DNA of 64,000 nucleotides from Psilocybe azurescens (GCA_023853785.1 JAJIRX010000793.1:53381-117380); one strand, 5' to 3'; shown: positions 1-12,419, counted from the first letter of the stretch. Numbers and translations: made by a program. Notes: a model not told the origin generated them from the sequence alone.

Positions 1-1589
1 TCGAGAGTGCCCAAGGTGAGTACATTGTTATTTCAGAGGACCTCTAGCCTGAGACACAAATAAGGTTTTGCATCCTTCTCGTTGGAAAGGTGATATTTTG
101 ACTGTCTCAGTTCGCATACATAATCATACTCACAGCCAGCTGTAGTCTGGTGTAGGAAAATCCTCTCTCATCGCCGAAATCTTCAATCTTGACAAGAAAA
201 AGGTAAAAACCATGCTGTACGCTCTGAAGGAGATGCATTCATTTCATCTCAACAGATTGATATCGCTCATAATATGGCTGGAAATGCCAAAATTGAGTAT
301 GGATACACCTCACTGGAGAACCCCATTTTATCTTGCACGATAGCAAGGGTTTTGAGCCAGGCTCTGGTGGCAATTGGACAAAGGTGGAAAATTTTTGGAG
401 CAAAGTCGGACATCCGATTTGCTTGGTAAAGTTCATGCCATATGGTGTAGTTGCTCGCTCTACTTCTCTAGTGGAGGCTTATTCCTGCTTTCTCAATTAG
501 GTTCTGTGTACAAACTCCACAGACCGGTGCTAGAATATTGCAAACAGGTGACAAAAACCTCCTCAAACTGGCCCAGAAAGGTAGCAATTTTATTTTAATT
601 GTCATATTATTACTGGTTTATTACTGTTTAGGTAGCGTTCCCGTAATTACGGTATTCACCAAGTACGATCTCCTCATGAACCAATTTCACCAAAACGATC
701 CCACCAACGCGGGAAAGCGATGTGTGTGTCTACTTTTCTGATAAAATCAAAGAATTTGAGGAGGACTTGAAGACGTTACACATAAGTCCGGAGTCAATAT
801 CTCATGTGAAGATATCGACGGAGGAGACTAATGCCAAAGCCAAAGCCAAAGCCAAAGGTTGATATATGAGATATCACTTTCATTCATCACTAACGCCAGC
901 GTGAACTACAGAGATGTATGTTCCCCCTGACGAATATTGCACATAGCAAGCTACAGGACGTTGAACATAGGTTGGAGGTGGCCTGGGTAACGGCTCAGCA
1001 ATCCAATGCCCACCAAAAGGTCAAAGTGTCTATCAGGTACTGTCGAGCCTTACATGGTATAGCCAAGATTGTACTTATCTTATATTGCTAGTGAAGGGCT
1101 TAAGAGTGATTTTATTCTCCTTAAAAATCTCAATATTGTGCTAACAATTGGGAGTTAGAGTATTGGAAGAACCTCGGTGAAAGTAATGCTTTCGAAGGCC
1201 AAGTCCTAATAGATTGCATCCACCGTCTTCATGATGATGTTTTAAAGGTCTGGAACTTCAACAATCCAACTGGAGTTAGCATTCAAATTCCTTCTGATTT
1301 CTTCTTTATGACTGATGCATTTTGTAGATTCTTTCCGGAATGACATTTATGGTTAAACTTATTGGCTTTGTTAAGCCCTTAATTGAGAATACGCTTGATG
1401 AGACATCGTGCATTAGCTTTAAAGTGGATATAAATAAAATCTAAACTGATTTTGTCTTTTCTTTTTAGACCTCCTGGATCTGTGTCGGATTTTGGTGACG
1501 GCGGTGCTAGACAATTAATTACCCTTTTGCAGACATCTGGACTTGGTCGGGAGGTAATATCCCACCTGTATGATAAATATCAACCATAG
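1..1589 (+). pseudogene. GTPase (dynamin/AIG-like G-domain) gene, 5' fragment, broken
   Basis: Conceptual translation gives a basidiomycete G-domain protein. A G3-like HDSKGFEPGS block lies near 336-366 and the G4 motif VFTKYDLLMNQF near 648-684, followed by DKIKEFEEDLKTLH, EVAWVTAQQSNAHQK, YWKNLGESNAFEG and an exon ending LYDKYQP at 1589. The P-loop would lie left of the window, so the gene is truncated by the window edge. Several short introns are evident (for example about 581-631 and 859-905). At least two single-base frame changes are needed, near 400-540 and near 715, so this copy is probably inactive. A matching C-terminal piece lies at 5745-6012, beyond two transposon insertions. The family is widespread in Agaricomycetes; its cellular role is not known to me. 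Confidence 0.7.
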
Positions 1590-1778
1590 TACGTCCACCT
1601 CAACTCTCTCAGAACATGTTTACTTATGTCTCTGATAATCCAGTCCATCAACTGCAAAGCTTTTAGGGACATACAGTACCAGACAATCAAACCCCGTCAA
1701 CTTTTCCAACAAATTTTGTAGAGTCCAATAAAACACGGAATAGTTAGATATACTATTTTAGATGTAGATAGAACCACA

Positions 1779-2633
1779 CACTGCTGGCGCCAACCAGTGT
1801 AAGTAAAACTTACAGCGAATTAAATACAGAACTTATGTAAGAATTGCTGTAAGTATGATATACAACACTTCTGTTTGAAAATAATACAGATAACAAACAG
1901 ATATTCTGTTCAGTGGCTGTAAGTTAAACAAACAGTATTTCTGTTTCTAAGCTGTAAGTCAATAATACACCTGAATAAAGAGAATTTCTATTCTTTGTCT
2001 GTTTGTTAAATATACAGAATAGCTGTATGTAATTGCTGTATGTAAAACATACAGATATTGTGTATGTAATTGCTATATGTTATACAAACATGAGTTCTGT
2101 AAAGAAAACTTACAGTCAAAGTACAGAATTTCTGTTTGTTTTACTTATGGAATTTATGTATATAATTGCTGTATGTAAAACTTACACCGAAATATACAGT
2201 ATTCAAATTGCTCAGGTATATTTCGGTGTAAGTTTTACATACAGCAATTATATACATAAATTCCATAAGTAAAACAAACAGAAATTCTGTACTTTGACTG
2301 GAAGTTTTTTTACAGAACTTGTGTTTGTATAACATACAGCGATTACATACACAATATCTGTATGTTTTACATACAGCAATTACATGCAGCTATTCTGTAT
2401 ATTTAACAAACAGACAAAGAATAGAAATTCTCTTTATTCAGGTGTATTATTGACTTACAGCTTAGAAACAGAAATACTGTTTGTTTAACTTACAGCCACT
2501 GAACAGAATATCTGTTTGTTATCTGTATTATTTTCAAACAGAAGTGCTGTATATCATACTTACAGCAATTCTTACATAAGTTCTGTATTTAATTCGCTGT
2601 AAGTTTTACTTACACTGGTCAGCGCCAGCAGTG
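1779..2633. mobile_element. Fold-back non-autonomous CACTA-type element
   Basis: An 855-bp near-perfect inverted repeat. The arms run 1779-2196 and 2217-2633, with a loop of about 20 nt. The termini are CACTGCTGGCGC and its complement. The 3 bases ACA precede the left end (1776-1778) and follow the right end (2634-2636). CACT(A/G) ends and a 3-bp target duplication are the hallmarks of the CACTA/EnSpm superfamily (established knowledge); assignment of this element is inference. The arms are built from many short units of the type CTGTATGTAAAACATACAG and TGTAAGT/ACTTACA, reminiscent of the subterminal transposase-binding repeats of that superfamily. It carries no transposase; reading frames inside it are mirror images created by the palindrome. 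Confidence 0.8.
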
Positions 2634-2847
2634 ACAATGAACAAGATTCAACAAGCTGATTTCTCTAAAATCCCGTTTTGATTTTTACACCTCAAAAATT
2701 TGGCCAACCCTTAAAAAATTCGCTAAAATCACGGAAATATGCGCAATCGATAGCTTTTAAAAATCTGTATATGAATCCATAAAAATAAAAACTTTTAACG
2801 AGCTGTTCCTCTGCAAAAAATTCCTAAGTTCTTGCTACATCTCTACT

Positions 2848-5537
2848 ATGACTCACGGAAGACCTCCCAAACGCACCCGAAATATATCTGGATTGCAAAA
2901 TCAATGCTCAAATAAGGTTCCTCGACGCCAAGAAAGTCCATCAACCATTGGAGAGGCGCCATCAGACTCAGATCAGACACAAATGCCGCAGCCGCAGCCG
3001 GCCACTTCAGAGTCGAGTCCCCCCAGGCTGTACCAAGGACTATGAATGTTGACGGAAATACATATTTTTTCGTGCAAGCTTTGGCATTGAGTGTGGGCTA
3101 GAGGGCGAGTGGCTTTCTTATCATGATCTCGAGGACTCAGAGTCAGAATCTGATGACTCGGATTTTGAGGACAACATCAGTGGCGAAGAAGACTCTCCTG
3201 ATCTGGTTTTTGATGACTCCGAGTGGGAGAACGATGAACTCTTTCAAGAGCAGCTGTACAACTGGGCCCAGAAGAATGGTGACGATCCAAAAGATGAAGA
3301 TTGGGTACCTCCATCGCTTGCTAAATACAAAAAAAGGTGATGTTCAATCACAGAATAACAGTGGATTGCTACTTATTTTTTAAACAGCTCGTTCACACCA
3401 ATATGTCAAGGGGCCGGATGTTCTGAGCAAGTCTGACCGAACAAAGCGGCGCTACTGATCTGCAACAAAAATCAAAAACACTTACCTTGTTCGGATTCTC
3501 TGCCACCCCAAGGCCTACGCCACCAAGTTCAATCCCAAGAAGTCCTAAGTCTGAGGAAATGGATGTCGATATCCCAGTCCCCTCGACAGGCACTGTGCCG
3601 ATTGATGACATTGTCCAAATCTGGCAAGAAAGTGTCGATATGGAGATCCCTCCCTGATCCGCCAGGGAGTCCGTTGAGGCAGTTATTCCACCCTCTCCCA
3701 CCAGTAATGACATTCCAGAAATTCCAGATTTGGAGGACATTATAGATGACGACATTGAGGAAGTTGTGGCAGGCGGAAATGAGATGCGTCCATGGGATCA
3801 ACTGAGGGATCAGATTAAGAAGGACTTAAAGAAAGGCGTGAAGACCTTACCTTTATCTCACATTAACAAACTGATGATCATTCGCAATTTTGCAACACTA
3901 CGGATGAAGGGCATTTCGAGAGCAGACACCAGTCATGAGCTTGCAGAGCAATGGTATGAAGGTTGTGGTACCGGTGCCTATTTTGCATGGAGAATTCGGA
4001 CACTTGCGCAACATTATCGGATATTTGAGCAACTCCCTGATCAGAAACGTGGTGGAAATCGAAAATCACGCTCTCTGCTCTCGGATGAGCGACTTCAGCT
4101 CACAGCAAGACAGTGGCTTTCATCTCAAGAAGCCGGAAAAGTCACCCCAATGGAATTTTGCTGTGTGCTTAATTCAACAATTCAACCTGCACTTGGCATC
4201 ACACCCAAGACACCTCTTGGGGACCGCACTGCTTGCCGATGGCTGATTAAATTAGGATGGCGGTTGACAGTTCTTCAAAAGGTGTTTATATGGATGGCCA
4301 CGAATGCCCTGATGTTGTTGAGTATCGCAACAATGTCTTTCTTCCGGCAATGGCGAAATATGAAGCACGGATAGCAATCTGGAAAGAGGATGAAAATGGA
4401 AAATTTATCCGAGTTCCCCCTGCACTGAAGGATGGCGAAAAGGAGATAATACCCAACTTCCAAGATGAGTCTTGTTTCCATGCTAATGAATATAAATCTT
4501 CTGCATGGTATATTTCAAATTATACATCACTATGTTGTTCACTAATATATGTTGCATTAGGCTTCAAGAAGGTCAAACTATCTTGCAAAAGAAAGGTTGC
4601 GGTCGGCTTGTTCATGTGTCAGAATATATAAATCCGGAAACTGGTCGACTTGTTTATCTCAGTCCTGACGGGCAAATTCTGGACAAAGCAAGGAAGATCA
4701 TTTATCCGGGATCAAATGGTGATGCATGGTGGGATGCTGATCAGCTTTTCGTTCAAGCAGTGCATGCTATCAAGGTCTTTGAGAAGCAATTTCCTGGATG
4801 TGTTTCTTTATTTGTCTATGATCAATCATCTGCTCACGGATCTCTTGGGCCAGACGCCCTCAAAGCATTCAGTATGAATAAAAGTGATGGTGGACAACAA
4901 TGCAAGCAACATGATACTGTAATCCCTCAGTCTAATCCAGATCCCCAATTTCGTGGGCAGCTGCAGAAAATGTCACTGCCAGATGGGCGTCCCAAAGGGC
5001 TTGAGACTGTCCTCAAAGAGCGCGGGTTTGATGTCCGGAAGCTTAATGCAAAATGCCAGCCAGTTTGCCCAGTCGACAACAAGGATTGCTGTATGGCTCG
5101 CTTGTTGAGTCAGCAAGAAGATTTTGCACAACAAGAATCAATGCTCGCGAAGCTTATTTGTGATGCTGGTCATGAGTGCATCTTTCTCCCCAAGTTCCAC
5201 TGTGAATTAAATCCAATTGAAATGGTATGTCATTTGCATTATCTGATATCTTATCACATTTATAAAGTATCTAAATTTAGTATTGGGGATGGGCTAAATT
5301 TCGGTATCGAGAAGTATCCAAAAAACATTTGCAGATGCAAAGGAGGCTGCAACAAAATATCTGGATGCATGTCCACCCGAGGTCATCAGGCGCTTTATCA
5401 ACAGATCATGGAGATTTATGAGTGCTTATCGCAAAGGATTGACAGGAAAGGCAGCAGCTTGGGCAGTTCGGAAGCAGTCAAAACATCAGGTGGTAACAGA
5501 GCGTGCAATGATGTCAATTGAAGCTATACTTAATTGA
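2848..5537 (+). pseudogene. DDE transposase of an IS630/Tc1-related basidiomycete transposon, degenerate
   Basis: The N-terminus is basic and then acidic (2848-3330), followed by a DNA-binding-like region (KLMIIRNFATLRMKG) and the catalytic core: GVYMDGHECPDVVEYR, first acidic motif DESCFHANE (about 4461), second VYDQSSAHG (about 4820), third HCELNPIE (about 5218), then WGWAKFRYREV and a terminus IEAILN. NPIE is typical of the IS630/Tc1/mariner group, but about 132 residues separate the second Asp from the Glu, against 34-35 in classical Tc1/mariner. Introns are visible at 4508-4560 and 5225-5280. Inactivating changes are an in-frame TGA at 3655-3657 and a one-base deletion near 4281 between LTVLQK and GVYMDG. 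Clear terminal repeats were not found; an AATTTTGGCCA(A)CCCTTAAA motif occurs in direct orientation at both flanks (about 2697 and 5624). Confidence 0.8.
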
Positions 5538-5744
5538 TCCTTTGGTTTCCTCTTAACTGAATATCAAAAAGTGCGAAATTATAGGCGTCTCAGGCCCCGA
5601 AAATGTCAAATTTTAGTGCCAAAATTTTGGCCACCCTTAAACCCTCGTGGGAATAACTTCGGAGATACGTTTTTCGACTCCTTTTGACTTTCTGAATCCA
5701 AATCTGAAAGAATTTTGTCCAAGAAAAATCAGGATCACGAGATA

Positions 5745-6012
5745 AAAATTTGCTGTGCTTTGATTGTCCGGTACTGTACATCATCAACCTGGTTCTAGTT
5801 CTGCATGGTATTTTCACTGATACCTTGTCCGTCAACCCCCAAGAACACTGTCAAATGATGTTGTCACGAAAGCTATCAAAGATCGCAGGACTGCTCTTAC
5901 AATACACACTCTCGATGGCACTGACACAGACGCCGATTTTGGCACGCATCCAGAGCAAGTCATTAAAAGGGAGATTTTAAAACAAATTCCTAGCCAATTA
6001 CTCTCAGCATAG
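5745..6012 (+). pseudogene. GTPase gene, 3' fragment separated by transposon insertion
   Basis: Reads VLYIINLVLVLHGIFTDTLS and then, after a one-base frame change near 5830, RTLSNDVVTKAIKDRRTAL, DADFGTHPEQVIKREIL and a stop at 6010-6012. This hydrophobic block followed by a helical tail is the usual C-terminus of the basidiomycete GTPase family represented by the fragment at 1-1589. Orientation matches, and the two fragments bracket the CACTA fold-back and the DDE transposon, so they were probably one gene. The inference would fail if a complete copy elsewhere showed a different C-terminus. Confidence 0.5.
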
Positions 6013-6329
6013 GCATCTCGATACACTCTTCAATACATAGTATTCCTCTGAATAGACATTAGCATCGTCGTACACAGAATATGCACAGAGTAAATATTAA
6101 ATAACAGATTCTGTATTCGATAGAACCTCTTGAGAAATCAGAATAGATCACAATACTACAGTATAACATACGAGAATAAATAGACAACTATGATCTACTG
6201 GTGTATGTTTTCTCCATGTTGATAACTGTTGTAATAAACATCAATGGTCAGTGAAAAATTTCATTTGATATCCATGAAGAAGCCTCACCAGCATCACCCA
6301 TTCCGCTAGCATAATTATGTCCTTTACTC
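6013..6329. other. Intergenic stretch
   Basis: AT-rich; I see no coding, RNA or repeat feature here. Confidence 0.5.
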
Positions 6330-8277
6330 GCCGGCATTATCTCAGGACAATGACTAGATCTCGCCATGCCGTCAGCGGCCAGGCGAAGTCAAAACTAGAT
6401 GCGGGTCCCGCAGGGCCGAGAGTCGCAAGCGCTTCGATCAAAGTTGTCCATACTATCTCACCAGCCTTCAATGCTTGCGGTAGCGGTAACTTCAGATTTC
6501 CCAGGTTTTTCTGGGTCAGAGTGCCGTGATAGAGCGTGACGGAGCGAAGAAATTTAATCCAGAACGGCGATGAATTTATTGCACCGGTGGTAATATTGCT
6601 GGCGTATATCGGCGCCCACGTAGAAGAGATAGTCACAACCCTTGGCGCTCTGCAAAGCAAGGAGTAATTCGGCTGAGAATGTACGTATGTCTGGCAAGAA
6701 TCTCGCTAGAGAGTGAACAGTTTGCGATGATTTTAGCAGATAGAGTAAGGAACCAATAAGTGTAGGAGGACGTATATGTTGTTGCACGAATAGCATGATC
6801 GTGTCCCCTGGTTGGTACTCTGCAGCGTAACTAAAAAAACACGCGAGAGTGTTGATCAACGCTTCAAGAGTGTCAGTAGTGAGCAAGTCTATATTTAATC
6901 AGTGGCCCCAATGCGCAGAAAAAGGCGGAACTTACCAGGTTTGGAGATGAGATGGAGGGGCTGTTTCTCTGGAATTGTATCTGATACGCGAGGCCGTTCG
7001 AACAGCCAGTTCGTGGGCGCTGCATACAAGCCTTCACAAGATCGGCACTCTGACAAAGGAGACCTTTCAAACAGGAAATCTGCATGAGAGCTACTGCATT
7101 GAGGTGATTTTGAGATGCCGATTCGCTGCAGGAATATTTCAGAAGGGACATATGCGGAATGGGATAGGAATGGTATGGTGTCCGTGAGGTCCCCCTTTGA
7201 GAAGAGACTCAAGTGGATGGGAAAAATCTCGGCGAGGCACTGTGCTAGTGCCATCTTTTCCTTTCGATTTGTGCAGCCTTACGGTCCTTGACTTAAATAA
7301 GGGCCATAATGGTGTCATATGCGAATGCATCAGATACGGCGAGCTTCCCGTTAGCCTGTACCAAGTGGCCCGCTATCTTATTGTTGGAAAAGAAGTCCTT
7401 TGTACGCTGTCGAAGCCAGATATTGCCTTGGGATATCCAGTCTTGTTTGGAAATAAAGATGAGTGACTGAGGTGATCGATACGGGGATGGGTAGCATTTG
7501 GGACGATTGCTGGGATGTGGAACGGGATTTGATTGCAACACAGGATGAATGGTCGTGATAACAAGAAACAAAAAGTGCAGGAAATGGCGAAGGTAACCGC
7601 GATTGCGACCTGCCAGGTCAACTTGAAAAGAAACACGCCCAGGCCAAACAGAAAGAAGGCGAGACCGAAGGCGAGAATGACTGGAAGGTATGTAAAAATG
7701 TGAGGGATATAGGACTGGCGGAGACAGCGAGAGTGCATATACGTGCGACCTAGAGAGCCCGTTCCGTCGCTCAGACTACGCAGAGATCATATCCACTGAA
7801 GGGATATAATCCCTATGATTGCAGCGGTAAGACTGCACACCAAACTGAGGAACCAGAATACGTTCACCAAGATGCTGATGGCATCGATTCCTAGATTAGC
7901 TTGGGCTACCCATTCTTTGCCCGCAGACTGCTCAATGATCTGCCTCAGGAGCTGGACGCTTTCCTGAGCTGGATTAGATAGTAGATTGGTTTGCGATTCG
8001 ATCAGGAAAGCCGTTACAATGGCAGAGAATAAACCAGACTGTTAGGAGTGTAATTAAGGCTTCTGGTAATCCGTATCATAAAATGGGGACCCATGAAGAT
8101 TAAAACATTCTGGACCTCATCTTTCCAATTTTCGCACTGCTCTTTGTCTTTCTGTATCCACAGTTCCCGCACCGTCGTCCAATGCTGTTCATGAACCTTC
8201 TCATCTGGGCGTTCTTTCTGGGTGACGGTAACGACGTCAGTGACAATGTTGTACAGCTGGATTATTGTGGAATACAC
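6330..8277 (-). pseudogene. DUF6535-type multi-pass membrane protein, decayed
   Basis: Read on the minus strand, the start at about 8277 leads into WTTVRELWIQKDKEQCENWK, DEVQNVLIFM, an intron, then GLFSAIVTAFLIESQTNLL, WVAQANLGIDAISILVNV and FWFLSLVCSLTAAIIGIISL. A second membrane block follows (HIFTYLPVILAFGLAFFLFG, GVFLFKLTWQVAIAV). This is the layout of DUF6535 proteins, a large Agaricomycete family of unknown function. A TGA directly after SLQWI (about 7788; TGA in place of a probable CGA) breaks the frame. A frameshift lies near 7570, before FLVITTIHPVLQS. C-terminal conservation is poor and further stops follow (about 7298). It is therefore a relic. Confidence 0.7.
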
Positions 8278-8628
8278 ACCGGCATGCTATGATAAACCAT
8301 ATGATAGGTTAGGTTTTTATGTTGGAGAGCACGTTATGGTTCTGGATTGATTTATTGTAGGGGCACTGCGGGCGATGTGTATACAGAGGCCGCGTTGAAG
8401 ATGATTCGTCGTAAAAGTCGTGCAGAAGACGTGCATAATAAAGGCATGGAAGGCAAGGTCACAGCAAGCCTGGTGATGATGGAAATGGCCTCACAGTACC
8501 AACGATGCTGTGAAACGTCTTCGTTTTGGCTGTGCACGACCAGTAAGAAGATATAACGATCACCTGTTCCAGATCCGTGTTAAATGCATACGCACTCGAG
8601 AAACTACACGAAGAATGCAGGACCACTA
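8278..8628. other. Unassigned stretch upstream of the DUF6535 relic
   Basis: A 69-codon frame is open on the plus strand (8347-8556) but resembles nothing I recognise. It may contain the promoter of the relic. Confidence 0.4.
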
Positions 8629-8984
8629 CACTGTGGGAAGTGGGAACACTATTATGTGGTGTTAAATCACCGATAAGTCAAATTTGCCGCTGATTAATGC
8701 TGCCGACCCGGATCAGTGTTTTCACACACCAATTATCAGTATTACTTAAGACATATTAAATGGTGTTAGCCGCATCCATCATATTGTGACGTTGTAACAC
8801 ACTGGTTATTAATGAATCAAAATGCCTGGCAACAAGCTGTGTGCAAAGCACTTATTATCGGTGAACCAATCAGTACAGCATATAAAGGTGCATGTTAGGC
8901 AGCATTTAATCCTCCTTATCATACAAGTGTTTTCTCTGCTCTGGGAGTCTCTAAAAATTGTATTTCCTCCCTGAATTAGTGATG

Positions 8985-9125
8985 TGCCAGCTTGGGCTTG
9001 ACCTGAATGCCCCAGCTTTGGCCTGGCTTTAGGGGCTCAGGCTTTACAAAACTGTGAACCAGGCTCCAGGCCAAAATTCAGGCATGGCCCAGTCTGGCTT
9101 TGGCTCAGGCTGGGGCTTTCAGATG
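8985..9125. repeat. GGCCTGGCTT-rich segment, left member of an inverted pair
   Basis: Contains repeated GGCTTTGGCTCAGGCT, CAGCTTTGGCCTGGCTT and related words. A similar segment in opposite orientation lies at 13140-13255, so the two could be ends of a decayed element of about 4.3 kb. No target duplication was identified. Confidence 0.4.
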
Positions 9126-9929
9126 TAATTTCGCATTTTAAGTGCAAAAATTAAAAGTACTTGTATGCAGATAATATATTTTATCAACACAATACCATTA
9201 ATTTTTCATGTACAGTGTACTGGCACTCCTTGGCACAACATCACTCCTTGGCACACTTGATTTTAGTACCTCCAAATCATGTCCATTCCCTTAGATATTT
9301 TATATCATAAGAGCTCTACATTATAGCAATACACCTTATTTTTAAAAAATAATTTGGTGTGATAGAAGTTCTGCAATGTCATTGTACATAGGAAAAGAGA
9401 GCCTTTTTGAAACTACTTGCTTTGTATGGACAGATTTCTGACAGATTTGCAAGGCCTTTTCCCAGGTTTTTTTTCATTACAAAGTATATCCTACTGGGAA
9501 TGCAACAGCCAAATTTTGTGGTTAACAAGCCAAAAACATGTGCAGGAGAAATGGCAGAAGCCTTCAACACAAAAAGTGTGACATATACACAAATTACTCT
9601 AGCCTTCCCACACCATTGCTACTTGCTTCTATTAACCCCATGCCCTTGAAGCTGTCCAGGCTGCCCTGGATCATTCAAGAGAAGTTTAGTGAAAAGAGAG
9701 GCCTCAGGCAAAGGTGACAAGGAGGAGAGTGGAGGAGAGTGAGAGTAATGATGATGATGGATGAGATTTGTCACATTTTTGGCAAGTTATGGACTGTGCT
9801 AAGGAGTGAATTTTGTGACACATGCACTCATTTTAATGAATACTGTATTCCTCTGCTTAAACTGCATAATTTAGCTCAAATTTTTAACTGGTAGTACTCA
9901 GGACCTCTCTTCATAGAGTAGTCAAAAAT
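9126..9929. other. Non-coding repeat-rich DNA
   Basis: AT-rich. Short open frames occur on both strands around 9380-9650, without recognisable similarity. Confidence 0.4.
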
Positions 9930-10490
9930 GTGAACAATAGATTGCTATTGCTTGACAAGTAATTAATGTCCTCAAAGTTCTTAATACTTTCAGAAAATGC
10001 AGCCACAGAATAAATCTGAACTGTATGTTCTTGGGATAAAAATTACTTGCTCAATATCTATGTAGATATGTTTAATTATAGCTACAGTTACATACAATTT
10101 TGGAGAATAATTTAGTAAATCAAATCACTATTACAAACCCCCAACTACATGTTTCTCAAACCATAAGCCTTTCTACAACCAATCAGATTACTAATAAATA
10201 ATCTATGTGATTATTGTATGCCTAGCTAGTACTTGGCACTCTTCAGCTGTTATTCTCTTAGGCATACAGACCACAATTTTGACAGTAAAATGTCTTCAGT
10301 ATTTGCCTAGGAATCCAGCTGATGATGCGTTCATCTGTTTATGCCATGTTATTCAATTTGTTCATCAGCTCAGCACCTGTCAAACTCTTATTATGAGTCA
10401 ACCCCACATTGGGCCATGCATTATTCCGTTTCTCCTATTGATTGAGAATACTCTTCATATTCATATACTCTGATCTGCTCAGCTAGACAC
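9930..10490. repeat. Direct duplication, copy A block 1
   Basis: Nearly identical to 16459-17020 in the same orientation (differences are scattered substitutions). Both copies end at AGCTAGACAC; copy A then continues into a 1.9-kb segment missing from copy B. Confidence 0.85.
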
Positions 10491-12419
10491 GTTGAAAGGG
10501 TGTAAACCATTCTGAGCTTACAATTTGTAGTGAGATACAGAGGCCCTTATTTTTGCGACTGTTATCTGTAATAATCTAGTACATTATACTAGTGAAGGGT
10601 AGGAGATATGCCAGACTATTAGGCTTTGAGGCTTTACTTCCTAGTGGGCCAACAAGAGTAATAGACCTTACAAACTAACTAAGGTGTAGTGTGGCCTATT
10701 AATCAGTGCTACGAATCAAAGACTACCTTTAGTTTCCTACACAGCTATCAAAGCAACCCTAACCGAACGTCCGGGCGATCGCCCACTCTATTGATCATAC
10801 TATTAGTCCCATGCAAAGAAGAAACTCTTAAGAAATGACCTTGGCTCTTACAAGGGGTAACACCCACCAGTGTCTTACCAAGCGATCGCCAAGTGATGAA
10901 AACCTTATTAATTAGCAAAGTGATCACTGTGTCCAGGCCTCACAAAGGCTGTTCACTAAATTAGGCGATCAACCGCTCGGGGATCAGGCATCACTGCGCC
11001 ACACAGGTGATCGCCCCACGGACCGAATGTATTGGCAATTGAAATCTTGTGTACAACTCAGCATATGGCGGTCTACTAGATCCAACTATAAAAACTTGTA
11101 ATTTGCAATGCAGCCAACGTGAGTGAGCGATCGCCCAGCCAGCGATTGCCACATGATACTAGAGGTAACTTTCCTCATGATAAGGGCACCTGCTGTTCCA
11201 GGAGGTCCTAAACCAATAGCAACTGTGCTTGGGAACCTTGGTAGGGTTTCCTAGGAAATATACCCCTAGCAATCTAGTCCCGACATGCCTTAGCCATGAG
11301 CCATCTGATAAAATAAGTCGGGTGATTGCTACCCAAGAAGGCACTGCCGCATGGACAACAATGTTATCTTCAAATAAGCGCTGTAGCCCAGGCAAACTAG
11401 TACTTTCCACTATTATAATTGGTGCAGCAAAGGCTAGGCAGCACACGGTCCATTTCCTTCCTTTTCTCTTAGTCTCTTTCAATTATCACAAGCCAAAGTA
11501 TCTATTTAGCCTATAAAAACAGCTCTGTATCTTAGAATAGGAACCAAGTAATTTACACCCCAGATTTGATATCAGAATTTACTCTGAATAAGAATTCTAG
11601 TGTTAACACTTGAGGGACTAGTGATTTGTGTGATAAGAGATCAAACACTGCAGTTCACCTTAAGCAATTAGGGCGCTATCTGGTTTCGTGAGCGATCGCC
11701 ATTGTGATATTCAATGTCAGGTCTATTAGACTTGATAAGCAGGCTTTTATAAGTCATCTGTGGACTGCCCTGGGGATTGTTAAGTACGGATTGGAACCCT
11801 ATACAACTAGTGATTGCTCATAGTAACTAGGGACAACTGTCAGAGAACTCCGACTGTTCAGGACGTTGCCTATAGTAAGACTGCCCTGGGGATTATTAAG
11901 TACAGGTGGGAACCCTATAAAGGCTAGTGATTGCTCATAGTAACTAGGGACGACTGTCAGAGAAATCCGACTGTTTTCAGGACGTTGCCTATAGTAAACT
12001 AAGGACTGTGGACTAGTGTGCCCAGTTGCTTATAGGAACCAAGGATCTACTACGTGTTAATACGGGTGATCGCTTATAGCATCTGATAAAGTTTGAGTTT
12101 GGGTTTTATAAAGAGAACTGTTAAGTGTCCTGTGTACACTCGCCCCCAAAAGCAATCCCCCTGATATTGGTGATCGCCCTCATATAGAGAGATCGCCCTT
12201 ACTATTCAAGTGCCTTGTGTGTACTAGCCTGTAAAAGTGTTCTCTAGCTACTAGTGATCACCCCAGAGCGATCATCTAAGTCTGTACTCTGCTAAACTAG
12301 TTATTGTAATAAGCCTTACGAGCTTACCCTCCCAGATCGAACTGATCAATATAAATATTTGATTGGGTGTTGTGTATTGGGCAATTACAAAGTCACCCTG
12401 CACTAAACATCTCAATGTG
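10491..12419. repeat. 1.9-kb segment rich in GCGATCGCC-like sites, absent from the second duplicate
   Basis: Present between the two blocks of copy A and missing from copy B, so it is an insertion in A or a deletion in B. It contains GGCGATCGCC (10774-10783), AGCGATCGCC (10881, 11126 and 11691 regions), GGTGATCGCC (about 11006 and 12169) and several one-base variants such as AGCGATTGCC (11141) and GGTGATCGCT (12065). A 107-codon frame on the minus strand (11159-11482) is not recognisable. I see no gene. Confidence 0.6.
11763..11997. repeat. Tandem duplication, unit of about 117 bp, two copies
   Basis: Units start with GACTGCCCTGGGGATT at 11763 and 11879 and both end GGACGTTGCCTATAGTAA. They differ by a few substitutions and small indels. 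Confidence 0.9.

Noticed and set aside
2033..2335. Two similar open frames on opposite strands
   Set aside because: They are the same sequence read twice because the region is a palindrome; no codon bias.
10741..12270. Cyanobacterial contamination suggested by GCGATCGC motifs
   Set aside because: The flanks are duplicated elsewhere in the window and no bacterial gene is present.
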